Origin: DASRFA01 sp035651755
GTDB taxonomy: Bacteria > Desulfobacterota > Binatia > UBA12015
Assembly (NCBI GenBank): GCA_035651755.1
Contig: DASRFA010000017.1
Coordinates: 130,048-194,047, forward strand
Direction: 5' to 3'
DNA: 64,000 nucleotides
A program made the translations under genes and the position numbers. This document shows, one piece after another, positions 56,597 through 64,000 of the stretch (position 1 is its first letter; each line of letters opens with the position of its first letter). The notes under the pieces are model-generated. The model had not been told where the DNA came from, made no database searches, and saw only the letters and a program-made list of their open reading frames with translations.

Positions 56597-56688
56597 AGCT
56601 GGCTCCCCGGACGTGCGGACCGGCGAGCCGCCGACCCGTGCCGACGACGGTGTATCGAGCGAAGCGTTCGGCCGCACGCCCGGCCTTC

Positions 56689-59088
56689 TCAGCGGAGGTA
56701 GCCGAGCGACTTGAGGCTCCGCTCGAGCTCGGGGTCGATGGTCGCCGCGGGGCGCGGCGGCTCGGCGGCGTCCGCACCCTCGGCGAGCCAGGCTTCGAGG
56801 TGTCGCGTCGCCTCGGCGGCGCGCGCGGGCTCGCGCTGGGCGAGGTCGTCGAGCTCGTGCGGATCGGTCGCGAGGTCGAAGAGCGAGATCGCCGGCGCCT
56901 CGTACCACCGACGGAGGTAGCCGTGCGCCAGCTCAGGCTTCTCCTTCAGCCGTCGGGAATCGATGAGCTTGACGTCGCCGTCGCGAAACCCCGTCGCCAG
57001 CCGCGCGTGGTGCTCGAAGTACGCCGTCCCGCCGGCTCCGGGCGCCGCCCGCAGGAGGGATCGGCCGCGAAACGACGCGGGGACCGCGAGGCCGAGCGCA
57101 TCGAGGACCGTCGGGGCGATCGCCAGGTTCTCGACGACCGCGCCGACCCTCCCCGGCGGCGCGAGGCCGCGCGGCAGCCGCATCGCGAGCGGGACCCGCG
57201 CCGTGCTCTCGTAGAGGCCGTCGTGGACGAAGTAGAGGCCGTGGTCGCCGAGGCTCTCGCCGTGATCCGCGGTGATGACGACGACGGTCCGGTCGAGGAG
57301 GCCGAGGCGCTCGAGGTGCGCGAACAGCTCCTTCAGCTGCGCGTCGAGATAGTGGACCGACGCGTCGTACATCGCGGTCATGTACGCGCGGTTCGGCACG
57401 ACGAAGAACTCCTTCTCGGCCCCGTCGAAGAGAAGGCTTCGATCGACGTCGGCGGCGGTCGGCGGCGGACCCGGCCAGAAGAGCCCGCGGTACGACGGCA
57501 CCGGCTGGTACGGCAGGTGCGCGTCGAAGTAGTGGATCCACAGGAAGAACGGCCGGTCGGCAAGGTCCGACACGAGCGATTCCGCGCGGCGCGTCGTCTC
57601 CGCGCCGATCTGGCTGTACTCGGGGAGCACCGGCACCTCGAAGCGGTCGAATCCCTGCGCGATGCCGCTCTTGGGGCCCATGAACGGCACGCTGATCGTG
57701 GCCGCGGTCGACCAGCCGGCGGAGCGAAGGACCTCCGCCAGCGTGAGCTCGCGTTCCGGCAAATTGGGCCCGTCGTTGTTCCAGATCCGGAGATCCTTCG
57801 CGTAGCGCGACGTGAAGATCGAGAAATGCGACGGCCGGGTGTTCGTGATCTGGCTGTAGGCGCGATCGAACACGAGCAGATCGGGCGCGATGCCGGCGAG
57901 GAAGGGCGTCGTGTCGCGCTCGTAGCCGAAGAGCGAGAGGTGGTCCGCGCGCGTCGTGTCGAGCGTGATGACGATCGCGTTCGGAGGTCGCCGCCTCACG
58001 ACCTCGAAGCCGGCGATCGCCGGCTGGATCACCTGCACGGTGCGCGCCGGCGGCTGCGACGCGGCGTCCGGCCCGGCCCCGGGCGCGACGGTCGCGGATG
58101 GCGACGCCGGGATGAGGTCGATGACGACGCGACCGGGACCGTCGCGCAGGCCGTCCAGCGGGACGTCGACCGGGGCGGCGGCGCCTTCCGATCCGGAGAC
58201 GCGCACGCGCGCCCGGTTCGCGACGGGCGCGGCGCCCGACTCGGGGACGGCGCGAACGACGACGTCGACGTCCATCTCGTCTCCCGGCGCGGCAACCGCG
58301 AGGAGAAGCGACGCGCGCGCGCGCTCCACGAGGCGCACGCGCGGGAAGTCGAGCGTCGCGGGCAGAGCCACGGCGGCCGCGGGCAGGAAGGGGTGCGGCG
58401 ACATCGCGTAGCGATCGCCGAAGATCAGGCGGCGCGACGGCCCGGCCTGCTCCCGCAGCACGCCCGGCTCTCCCGCGAGCGCGCGCTCCGCGGCGACGTC
58501 GCCCGCGTCGCGCCAGACGTGGTACGGCGTCCCGGATCCCAGCTCCACGACGGCGTCTCCATCGCCGCCCGGCGGCACGATGGCCGTATCCACGACGCGC
58601 GCCTGGTCGCCGGCCTCGAGGAGCGCTGACCCGCCCTTCGGCTCGCGCGCGAAATGGATCTTCACCCAGCCCGCGCGAAGCGGGATCGCGAGCGGCTCCG
58701 CCGCCGGCGCGCCGGCCGCAGCGACACCCGCGGCCGCACCGCCCGAGCCGTCGCGCTGCCAGCCGGCCGGAAGCGGCAGCGACGCGAGGTCGACCGGCTC
58801 GCCATCACCGGTCTCGACGGCGCGGATCGCGATGCGTCCGGGCGCGTCCTCGGGCTTCGCCGGCAAGAGCGGGGTGACGACGAGCCGCGCGGCGGGCGGC
58901 CGCGGCGGAGGCACCTGCTCGGCCGACGGCGACGCCGCGCCGAAGACCGGGCGCGGCGCGACGAGGGCAACCGCGACCGTCCACGCGACGCCGATGATCC
59001 AGGCGATCCAGGCGACGCGAGCGTGCGCGCGCGCGGATGCGCCGTCGGCCATCCGCTCGAACATCGGAGATCGCGTCCGGACAGTCAA
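56689..59088 (-). CDS. Membrane-anchored sulfatase-like/AlkP-superfamily hydrolase with Thr/Ser nucleophile site (799 aa)
   Basis: A transmembrane helix (WIAWIIGVAWTVAVALV, about 26-42) anchors a Pro/Ala-rich, beta-rich region of about 340 residues and a sulfatase-fold catalytic domain (about 370-799). The catalytic domain has IVITLDTTRADHLSLFGY, ITNTRPSHFSIFTSRY, IHYFDAHLPYQP and TADHGESLGDHG. The usual formylglycine Cys/Ser site (C/SxPSR) is absent; NTRPSH has Thr where sulfatases carry Cys. It may therefore be a phosphoglycerol-, phosphoethanolamine- or phosphonate-type transferase/hydrolase. The ATG at 59088 matches the first strong start; an ATG 33 bases downstream would also include the anchor. 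Confidence 0.85.
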   Translation of the reverse strand: MTVRTRSPMFERMADGASARAHARVAWIAWIIGVAWTVAVALVAPRPVFGAASPSAEQVPPPRPPAARLVVTPLLPAKPEDAPGRIAIRAVETGDGEPVDLASLPLPAGWQRDGSGGAAAGVAAAGAPAAEPLAIPLRAGWVKIHFAREPKGGSALLEAGDQARVVDTAIVPPGGDGDAVVELGSGTPYHVWRDAGDVAAERALAGEPGVLREQAGPSRRLIFGDRYAMSPHPFLPAAAVALPATLDFPRVRLVERARASLLLAVAAPGDEMDVDVVVRAVPESGAAPVANRARVRVSGSEGAAAPVDVPLDGLRDGPGRVVIDLIPASPSATVAPGAGPDAASQPPARTVQVIQPAIAGFEVVRRRPPNAIVITLDTTRADHLSLFGYERDTTPFLAGIAPDLLVFDRAYSQITNTRPSHFSIFTSRYAKDLRIWNNDGPNLPERELTLAEVLRSAGWSTAATISVPFMGPKSGIAQGFDRFEVPVLPEYSQIGAETTRRAESLVSDLADRPFFLWIHYFDAHLPYQPVPSYRGLFWPGPPPTAADVDRSLLFDGAEKEFFVVPNRAYMTAMYDASVHYLDAQLKELFAHLERLGLLDRTVVVITADHGESLGDHGLYFVHDGLYESTARVPLAMRLPRGLAPPGRVGAVVENLAIAPTVLDALGLAVPASFRGRSLLRAAPGAGGTAYFEHHARLATGFRDGDVKLIDSRRLKEKPELAHGYLRRWYEAPAISLFDLATDPHELDDLAQREPARAAEATRHLEAWLAEGADAAEPPRPAATIDPELERSLKSLGYLR

Positions 59089-59110
59089 CCAGCGCGGCGC
59101 GCGCGCGACG

Positions 59111-60247
59111 TCATGGCCGCGGCGCGCCGGCCTCCGAGGGACCGGAGTCCGCCGCCTGCGCGCGCCGCACCGGATCGGCGAGCTCGCGAACGCGCGGGGC
59201 GAGGAGCTCCGCGAGGCGGCGGTAGCCCTCGGCGGTCAGGTGGACGGGGTCCGTGAACAGCGTCGCCGGCAGCTCGGCCTCGCCGTCGCCCAGATCGACG
59301 ACGCGCACGCCGGCGTCCCGGAGGGCGCTCGTCGCGAGCTCGCGAAACCGCGTATAGCGCTCCGAGAAGGCGCGCAGGCAGCCGTCGCGCTCGGCCGCGC
59401 CGATGCGCGCGTCCATCTCGCAGCGGTCCGGCTGGATGACGACGAGGAACCCGGCTCCCATCGCGGCGCTGATGCGCGCCATGCGTGAGACGTTCGCGAC
59501 ATAAGCGGCTGCCGAGCGGTCCGGGTCCGGCACGAGCGTCGCGTCGCCGCCTCGCGGGGCGATCGAGTCGCGGACGCCCAAGCGGCGCGCGATCGCCGGC
59601 AGGAACGTCTCGATCGCGCCCCACGGCCAGCGGCGCAGCACGTTGGGATCGGCCGCGCGCGCCGAGCGCACGAGCTGCCGCTCGATCTGCTCCTCGTACT
59701 CGGGCACGTCGTGTCCCACGCGGAGCTGGTAGAAGTCGTTCCAGCCGCCGAGCGAGACGACCGCGTCGGGCGCGAGGTCCATGCCGGCGAAGACCAGCGT
59801 CGCGAGCTCGTGCCCCGAGGTATAGGCGTCGAGCGCGACGTCGATCACCTCGACCGACGGCAGGCGGCGCTCGAGCTGGACCGCGAGCGTCGAGTCGTCG
59901 CTCGCGAGACCGCTGCCGAACGCGGTCGAGCCGCCCGACAGGAGAACGCGGAAGCGATCGGGGCGCTTGGGCCCGATCTCGGAACCGCGGAACCCGAGCG
60001 AGCTGGTCGTGAGGGGCGGCCCGACGAGGCCGGGCTCCGCCGCGACCCCGCGAAACGGCGTCAAGCGAAGCCGCAGGATGCCGTCGTCCGGGCTGATCCG
60101 GTCGCCTCCGCTCGTGAACAGCGCGCGCGAGTACGTGGGCGCGACGCGCGCGGCCGCGCGATCGCGCTCGCGCGCGTCCACCAGCTCGAGCGCGAGCTCG
60201 ACCGCGAGGACGGCCGCCACGGCGGCGCACAGGGCGCGGCCCGCCAT
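59111..60247 (-). CDS. SGNH/GDSL-type hydrolase, signal-anchored (378 aa)
   Basis: An N-terminal hydrophobic segment (ALCAAVAAVLAVELALELV, about 5-23) anchors or exports the protein. The SGNH blocks are present: LSGGSTAFGSG with the catalytic Ser (about 104), SLGGWNDFYQ with Gly/Asn, and DPVHLTAEGYRRL near 350 with Asp-His. Such enzymes de-acylate polysaccharides or lipids. The ATG at 60247 is chosen as the start because it begins the anchor. It precedes the AlkP-superfamily gene and glycosyltransferase on the same strand, so a role in surface glycan or lipid modification is likely. Confidence 0.87.
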   Translation of the reverse strand: MAGRALCAAVAAVLAVELALELVDARERDRAAARVAPTYSRALFTSGGDRISPDDGILRLRLTPFRGVAAEPGLVGPPLTTSSLGFRGSEIGPKRPDRFRVLLSGGSTAFGSGLASDDSTLAVQLERRLPSVEVIDVALDAYTSGHELATLVFAGMDLAPDAVVSLGGWNDFYQLRVGHDVPEYEEQIERQLVRSARAADPNVLRRWPWGAIETFLPAIARRLGVRDSIAPRGGDATLVPDPDRSAAAYVANVSRMARISAAMGAGFLVVIQPDRCEMDARIGAAERDGCLRAFSERYTRFRELATSALRDAGVRVVDLGDGEAELPATLFTDPVHLTAEGYRRLAELLAPRVRELADPVRRAQAADSGPSEAGAPRP

Positions 60248-60323
60248 CGGCGGTTCATCTGCGGGAGGCGAGCGGAAAGCAAGCGCACCTTGCAGCAGGG
60301 TGGCCCGCCCCGACGAGCCGCGA

Positions 60324-60923
60324 TCAGGGCGCGCGCTTGGGGCGGCGCGGCGGCGGCGACGCCGGCTCGTCGGCGTCGTCCGCGGCACGCGCGCGGCGAT
60401 CGCGCTCGCTCTGCACCTGCGCCTTCAGCTTCGAGCGGAGCAGCACGAGCTTCGCGCGCTGCTCCGGCGTGAGCCCCTTCGCGATCTCGTCGAAGGCCTC
60501 CTCGGGGAGGAGCGCGAGGTTGCGGTCGCGTTCGGCGACGTCCGCCGTCAAGCTCTCGAGCCGCGCGCGATCGGGCGACGGCTTCGCGAGCTCGCTCGCG
60601 AGCCGCGTCTCGAGGTCGTTCCGCTCGTCGACGAGCGCGCGGCGGCGGTCCTGGATCGCGCGCAGCTGCGTCGCGACCCGGATCGTCTGCTGCTCGTCGA
60701 GATCGAGCGCCTCGGCGATCCGGAGGGCGAGAAGGATGCGGCCGCCGCCGCGGCGCACGAAGCGCTCGCGGAGACCCGCCGCTTCGCCGCGGCGCGAGGG
60801 CGGAGAGCCTTCGAGCGTGCCGGCGCGCGGCGTCGCCGCCGGCGCCGTCGCTTGCGCGGGCGCGTCGACCGCGCAAGCGAGCAGCGCGCACGCCACGGCG
60901 AGGAGGATCGCGGTCGTTCGCAT
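60324..60923 (-). CDS. Spy/CpxP-like periplasmic stress protein (199 aa)
   Basis: Signal peptide (1-23), then a helical region with IAEALDLDEQQTIRVATQL (around 69) and AFDEIAKGLTPEQRAKLVLL (around 142). The second matches the LTxxQ motif of the Spy/CpxP/CnrX family; these bind damaged proteins or metal and modulate envelope-stress signalling. The C-terminal 30 residues are acidic then basic and unstructured. It is the last gene of the sigma/anti-sigma operon (10 bp after the anti-sigma gene). Confidence 0.82.
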   Translation of the reverse strand: MRTTAILLAVACALLACAVDAPAQATAPAATPRAGTLEGSPPSRRGEAAGLRERFVRRGGGRILLALRIAEALDLDEQQTIRVATQLRAIQDRRRALVDERNDLETRLASELAKPSPDRARLESLTADVAERDRNLALLPEEAFDEIAKGLTPEQRAKLVLLRSKLKAQVQSERDRRARAADDADEPASPPPRRPKRAP

Positions 60924-60933
60924 GGCGCGTCCC

Positions 60934-61695
60934 TCAGCCGCGGCCCGGGTCGAGCCCGAGCTCGCGGTCGAGCTCGTCGAGCTCCTCCGCGCTCAGGTCG
61001 CGCAGCGACGGCGCCCGGAGCGCGGTCGCGACGTCACCGCCCGCCACCAGCCACGCGTCGTCGTCCGCGACGGCGGCTGCCATGCCCACACCGGCGGTCG
61101 CTCGCCCGCGCGCACGTCGCTCCGCGAGTCGGTCCGCCGGCTCCCGAGACCGCTCCGCCGACGACGCGATGCGATCCGCCTCCGGCTCGCCGCGCACACG
61201 CTCGCGCAGCACGCCCGTCATGACGACCGCCGCGAGCGCGACCCCGGCGGCGAAGCCGAGGGCGGCCGCGGCGGCGGAGCGCGCGCCGCTCGCGCCGCTC
61301 CGACGGTCGCGATCCCGCCGATCGGCTGCCGGCGACGTCGACGAGGACCCGCGTCCGCCGCGATCCGCGCGCGCGCCCGGCGGCAGCGTCGCCGGGCGCG
61401 ACTCGAGCCGCCGCCGCCCGTCGCCGCTGACGCGCTCGTCCGCGATCGCGGCCATGACCCGCTCGCGACTCGAGGCGAAGAGCGCATCGTCCGCGCGCAG
61501 CTCCTCCGGCGGCGGCTGGGCGAGCGCCTCGAGGATCGCGCGCGTCGAGCGGTCGTCGCGTCCGGAGCAGCGGGCGCAGCCGTCGAGGTGCCGCGCGGCG
61601 GCCGCGATCTCCGGCTCGGCAACCACGTCGCCGCGGTCGATGGCGGCGAGGGCTTCGTCCGCGCGCTCGCAATCGGGCCCGGGCCGGTCGGTCAC
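60934..61695 (-). CDS. Membrane-bound anti-sigma factor (253 aa)
   Basis: The N-terminal ZAS-like zinc motif is ARHLDGCARC (His-x3-Cys-x2-Cys, residues 34-43). A long Arg/Ser/Asp linker follows, with one transmembrane helix (AAAAALGFAAGVALAAVVMTGVL, about residues 138-162) and an extracytoplasmic domain of about 90 residues. It would hold the ECF sigma factor inactive at the membrane and release it when the envelope signal arrives. It overlaps the sigma gene by four bases (ATGA). It lies 10 bp before the Spy-like gene. Confidence 0.86.
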   Translation of the reverse strand: MTDRPGPDCERADEALAAIDRGDVVAEPEIAAAARHLDGCARCSGRDDRSTRAILEALAQPPPEELRADDALFASSRERVMAAIADERVSGDGRRRLESRPATLPPGARADRGGRGSSSTSPAADRRDRDRRSGASGARSAAAAALGFAAGVALAAVVMTGVLRERVRGEPEADRIASSAERSREPADRLAERRARGRATAGVGMAAAVADDDAWLVAGGDVATALRAPSLRDLSAEELDELDRELGLDPGRG

Positions 61696-62273
61696 GATTC
61701 ACCTCGGTCGGAGCGCGGCGCTGCCGCGGGGGCGCCGCCGGCCGCGACCCACGCGCGCAGCTTCCTGACGGCGTGGAAGTAGTTGACCTTCGCCGCCGCT
61801 TCCGAGCTCCCGATCGCGGCGCCGATCTCGCGAAACGAGAGGTCCTCGGTCACCCGCAGGACGAGCGCGGCGCGCTGCTTCTCCGGAAGCCGCGCGACGA
61901 GGCGCGCGAGCGCCGCGCGGTCGATCTCGTCGCCCGCAGCCACCGCGGCGACAGGCTCGGCGACTGCGTCGAGCGCGACCGTCCGCTGCGCGCGCCGGTG
62001 GTGCATGCGGCACTCGTTCAGCGCGATGCCGTACAGCCAGGTCTTGAACGAGGCGTCGCCGCGGAACTCGCCGATCCGCCGAAATGCGTTCAGGAAGGTC
62101 GTCTGCATGACGTCGAGGGCCTCGTCGCGGCTTCCCGTCATCCGCACCGCGAGCGCGAAGACCATCCTCTGATGCCGCTCGACGAGAGCGCCGAACGCCG
62201 CGCGCTCTCCGCCGGCGACGCGTGCGACGAGCTCGCGATCGTCGGCGGCATCGCGGGGCGCGCGGCGCTCCAT
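61692..62273 (-). CDS. ECF (group 4) RNA polymerase sigma factor (193 aa)
   Basis: Region 2 is at about 24-92 (GERAAFGALVERHQRMVF, DEALDVMQTTFLNAFRRI, FKTWLYGIALNECRMHHRR) and region 4 at about 127-180 (LPEKQRAALVLRVTEDLSF, REIGAAIGSSEAAAKVNYF). The 166-bp gap upstream (62274-62439) holds its promoter but no convincing ECF consensus was found. It is coupled to its anti-sigma factor and to a Spy-like gene, so the regulon probably protects the envelope. Confidence 0.95.
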   Translation of the reverse strand: MERRAPRDAADDRELVARVAGGERAAFGALVERHQRMVFALAVRMTGSRDEALDVMQTTFLNAFRRIGEFRGDASFKTWLYGIALNECRMHHRRAQRTVALDAVAEPVAAVAAGDEIDRAALARLVARLPEKQRAALVLRVTEDLSFREIGAAIGSSEAAAKVNYFHAVRKLRAWVAAGGAPAAAPRSDRGES

Positions 62274-62439
62274 CCGGTCCCGCTCTCATCGCCGGGCGGC
62301 GCGGCCATTCGTCATTCTTCGTCTCGCGGAACGTGCGGGCCGCTCGTGCGGGCCGCAGGAGATTCGTTCGGTCGGATGCGCCGCCCAAGCCCGAAGTAAA
62401 ACGCTCCCGGGGCCCGCGCAGGGAAAGTGTGCCGTCCGG

Positions 62440-63255
62440 TCATTCGTCGCCGGACGCCCCGCCGCCATCGCGAGCGCCGAAGCAGACGCCGCGCTTCGCC
62501 TCCGCGATGAAGTCGAGAAGCTCCTGCACGTCGGACGTCGGGCCGCCGGCATTGCTTTCGAGCGCGAGCAGACGATCGCGCGCGAGCGCCAGGTTCGAGC
62601 GGCGCCCGAAGAGCACCCGGTACGCGCGGCGCAGCGCCGCGATCCGAGCGCGGTCGAAGCCGGCGCGTTTCAAGCCCACGACGTTCACGCCGGCGACGCA
62701 GTTCGTCGGGCGCGCCGCGATCAGGAAGGGCGGCACGTCGCGCGACACCGCGCAGCCCCCCTGCAGCATCGCGAGGCGGCCGACGCGGGTGTGCTGGTGG
62801 ACGAGCGCGTTGCCGGAGACGAAGGCCCCCGCGCCCACCTGCACGTGGCCCCCGAGCGCGGCACCGGTTGCGACGATGACACCGTCGCCCAGGACGCAGT
62901 TGTGGGCGACGTGGCCGTTCGTCATGAGGTAGCAGCCGCTCCCGATCACGGTCGCTGACCCCGGCGACGTGCCGCGGTGCACCTGGCAGCCCTCGCGGAA
63001 AACGTTCCGGTCGCCGACCACGAGGCGCGTCGGCGCGCCGTCGTAGGCGAGGTCCTGCGGCTCGTGGCCGAGCACCGCGCCCATGTGGACGTGGTTGTCG
63101 GCGCCGAGCGTCGTGCCCGAGCACAGGTACGCGTACGCCGCGATGCGCGTGCGCGGGCCGATCGCGACGCCCGCCTCGACGATCGCGAACGGGCCGATCT
63201 CCACGCCGTCGGCGACGGCGGCGTCCGGGCTCACGATCGCGCGCGCGTCGATCAC
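62440..63255 (-). CDS. lpxA: Acyl-ACP--UDP-N-acetylglucosamine O-acyltransferase (LpxA, 271 aa)
   Basis: LpxA starts lipid A synthesis by moving a 3-hydroxyacyl chain to UDP-GlcNAc. Hexapeptide repeats of the left-handed beta-helix run from VEIGPFAIVEAGVAIGPRTR onward, with the active-site segment TNGHVAHNCVLGD corresponding to the E. coli catalytic His. The helical C-terminus has RAGFDRARIAALRRAYRVLF and a C-terminal tail. The GTG at 63255 overlaps the yacG stop (GTGA), and GGAA stands upstream. The operon with yacG is short and no other lipid A genes are present here. Confidence 0.94.
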   Translation of the reverse strand: MIDARAIVSPDAAVADGVEIGPFAIVEAGVAIGPRTRIAAYAYLCSGTTLGADNHVHMGAVLGHEPQDLAYDGAPTRLVVGDRNVFREGCQVHRGTSPGSATVIGSGCYLMTNGHVAHNCVLGDGVIVATGAALGGHVQVGAGAFVSGNALVHQHTRVGRLAMLQGGCAVSRDVPPFLIAARPTNCVAGVNVVGLKRAGFDRARIAALRRAYRVLFGRRSNLALARDRLLALESNAGGPTSDVQELLDFIAEAKRGVCFGARDGGGASGDE

Positions 63256-63503
63256 GAGTTCCGCCGCGCGCGCTTGGCGCCGCGCGCCTCTCGTCCATCG
63301 CGCGCGCCGGCGGGCGCATCGCCTTCCGATGCGCCGTCCTCGCGCGCCGGCTCGCTCGGAACCGGCTCGCCGGGGATCGCGTAGCGCTCCCCGAGCCACC
63401 CTTGCAGGTCGAGAAGACGGCAGCGGTCCGAGCAGAACGGCCGGTAGTCGTTTCCTTCCCATGCCGTCGGCGCCCCGCACTCCGGGCACTTGGTGGCCGC
63501 CAT
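63252..63503 (-). CDS. yacG: DNA gyrase inhibitor YacG with long C-terminal tail (83 aa)
   Basis: The zinc ligands CPECG and FCSDRC (C6, C9, C24, C28) and the segment LLDLQGWLGERYAIPGEP are characteristic of YacG, which binds GyrB and limits gyrase activity. The last 30 or so residues (REDGASEGDAPAGARDGR) are a basic/acidic disordered tail beyond the E. coli protein's length. The ATG at 63503 is the family start. It is coupled to lpxA by the GTGA overlap and is divergent from ppk1. Confidence 0.92.
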   Translation of the reverse strand: MAATKCPECGAPTAWEGNDYRPFCSDRCRLLDLQGWLGERYAIPGEPVPSEPAREDGASEGDAPAGARDGREARGAKRARRNS

Positions 63504-63629
63504 CGCGGGGATTGTACGAGGCCGCCGCGCCGCGGCAAGCGCGGACGAAACATCCTCGCACGATGCCGCACCGCGGGGCATTTCGTTGCGTGGTCCGGGT
63601 TTCCGCAGTACCGTCTCTGGACCTTCCCG

Positions 63630-64000
63630 ATGAGCCGTCTCCCACCCGAGCTGTTCATCAATCGCGAGCTTTCGTGGCTCGCTTTCAACCGGCGCGTTCT
63701 CGACGAGGCACGCGACCGCCGGCACCCCCTCCTCGAGCGCGTCAAGTTCCTCGCGATCTCCGCGAGCAACCTCGACGAGTTCTTCGAGATCCGCGTCGGA
63801 GGGCTCCTCCAGCAGGCGGAAGCGGGCGTCGACGAGCGCGGACCCGACGGCTTGTCGCCTCCCGATCAGCTCAGCGCGATCGCGCGCGAGACGCACGCGC
63901 TCGTCCAGGACCAGAGCCGCTGCTGGAACGAGGACATCCTGCCCGAGCTCAACCGGAACGGGATCCACATCCGCCGCCTGGAGGAGCTCGACGCCGACGA
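63630..64000 (+). CDS. ppk1: Polyphosphate kinase 1 (ppk1, 5' part only)
   Basis: The first 123 or so codons are in the window; the gene continues past base 64000. FINRELSWLAFNRRVLDEA (8-26) and FLAISASNLDEFFEIRVGGL (about 41-60) are hallmark PPK1 N-terminal segments. The enzyme makes polyphosphate from ATP. It starts 126 bp from the divergent yacG gene. The catalytic His residues lie outside the window. Confidence 0.93.
   Translation, partial: MSRLPPELFINRELSWLAFNRRVLDEARDRRHPLLERVKFLAISASNLDEFFEIRVGGLLQQAEAGVDERGPDGLSPPDQLSAIARETHALVQDQSRCWNEDILPELNRNGIHIRRLEELDAD

Overview
This is a very GC-rich bacterial window, densely coded on both strands. The lpxA-type acyltransferase implies a Gram-negative outer membrane. 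Three large secreted proteins carry cysteine-rich repeats (DUF4215/'Myxococcus' type and disintegrin-like) that are known mainly from Myxococcota, old 'Deltaproteobacteria' and Binatota-like lineages. Together with many TetR regulators, acyl-CoA dehydrogenases, luciferase-like oxidoreductases, a Rieske oxygenase and a P450, this suggests a soil or sediment relative of those phyla (a Binatia-like bacterium would fit). The taxonomic placement is inference only. No rRNA, tRNA, CRISPR array, phage or intact IS element was seen.

Layout. (1) 1-12.9 kb: a catabolic region with an enoyl-CoA hydratase (cut by the window edge), two adjacent acyl-CoA dehydrogenases, a KshB/PaaE-like ferredoxin reductase, an F420/FMN luciferase-like oxidoreductase, two TetR regulators, a dihydrodipicolinate-reductase-like protein, an ATC-hydrolase-like protein, a Baeyer-Villiger-type monooxygenase, and a translationally coupled Rieske oxygenase set (alpha subunit, a 111-aa protein, an NTF2/SnoaL-fold protein) with an SDR. 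Ring or steroid/terpenoid-like oxidation followed by beta-oxidation is the likely theme; the substrate is unknown. (2) 13.1-16.4 kb: an octaheme cytochrome c, a small membrane partner and an anchored HExxH protein. (3) 16.5-26.2 kb: a remnant of an alpha-amylase gene, then large exported proteins: a beta-rich/DNRLRE protein, a purple-acid-phosphatase-like protein with ten disintegrin-like repeats, a WD40-like propeller and a 1013-aa DUF4215 protein.

(4) 26.3-31.9 kb: a UbiA/MenA-like prenyltransferase, a methyltransferase, a MerR switch with its operator, a TetR regulator with an operator, a luciferase-like enzyme and an EEP-fold hydrolase. (5) 31.9-43.8 kb: a molybdopterin oxidoreductase, then a complete GlgE alpha-glucan pathway: GlgE, a TreS-maltokinase fusion and GlgB, facing a MalQ-like 4-alpha-glucanotransferase. 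Together these convert trehalose to maltose, maltose-1-phosphate, linear alpha-1,4-glucan and branched glucan. (6) 43.8-52.1 kb: an alkaline phosphatase, a serine hydrolase, a second EEP enzyme, a DUF72 protein, a P450, an NnrU-like membrane protein, a cupin and a small conserved protein.

(7) 52.1-55.5 kb: the widely conserved but unexplained trio of transglutaminase, alpha-E protein and circularly permuted ATP-grasp. Three 56-bp tandem hairpin repeats follow at 55.66-55.82 kb. (8) 55.8-60.3 kb: a family 2 glycosyltransferase, a membrane-anchored sulfatase-like (AlkP superfamily) protein and an SGNH hydrolase. (9) 60.3-62.3 kb: an ECF sigma factor, anti-sigma factor and Spy/CpxP-like protein in one operon. 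(10) 62.4-64 kb: lpxA and yacG, divergent from the start of polyphosphate kinase ppk1. A dispersed intergenic element occurs at about 5.55 kb and again at about 55.64 kb. The most interesting features are the paired TetR operators, the repeat elements, the amylase relic, the GlgE operon, the repeat-rich secreted proteins and the Rieske gene set with its 111-aa partner.
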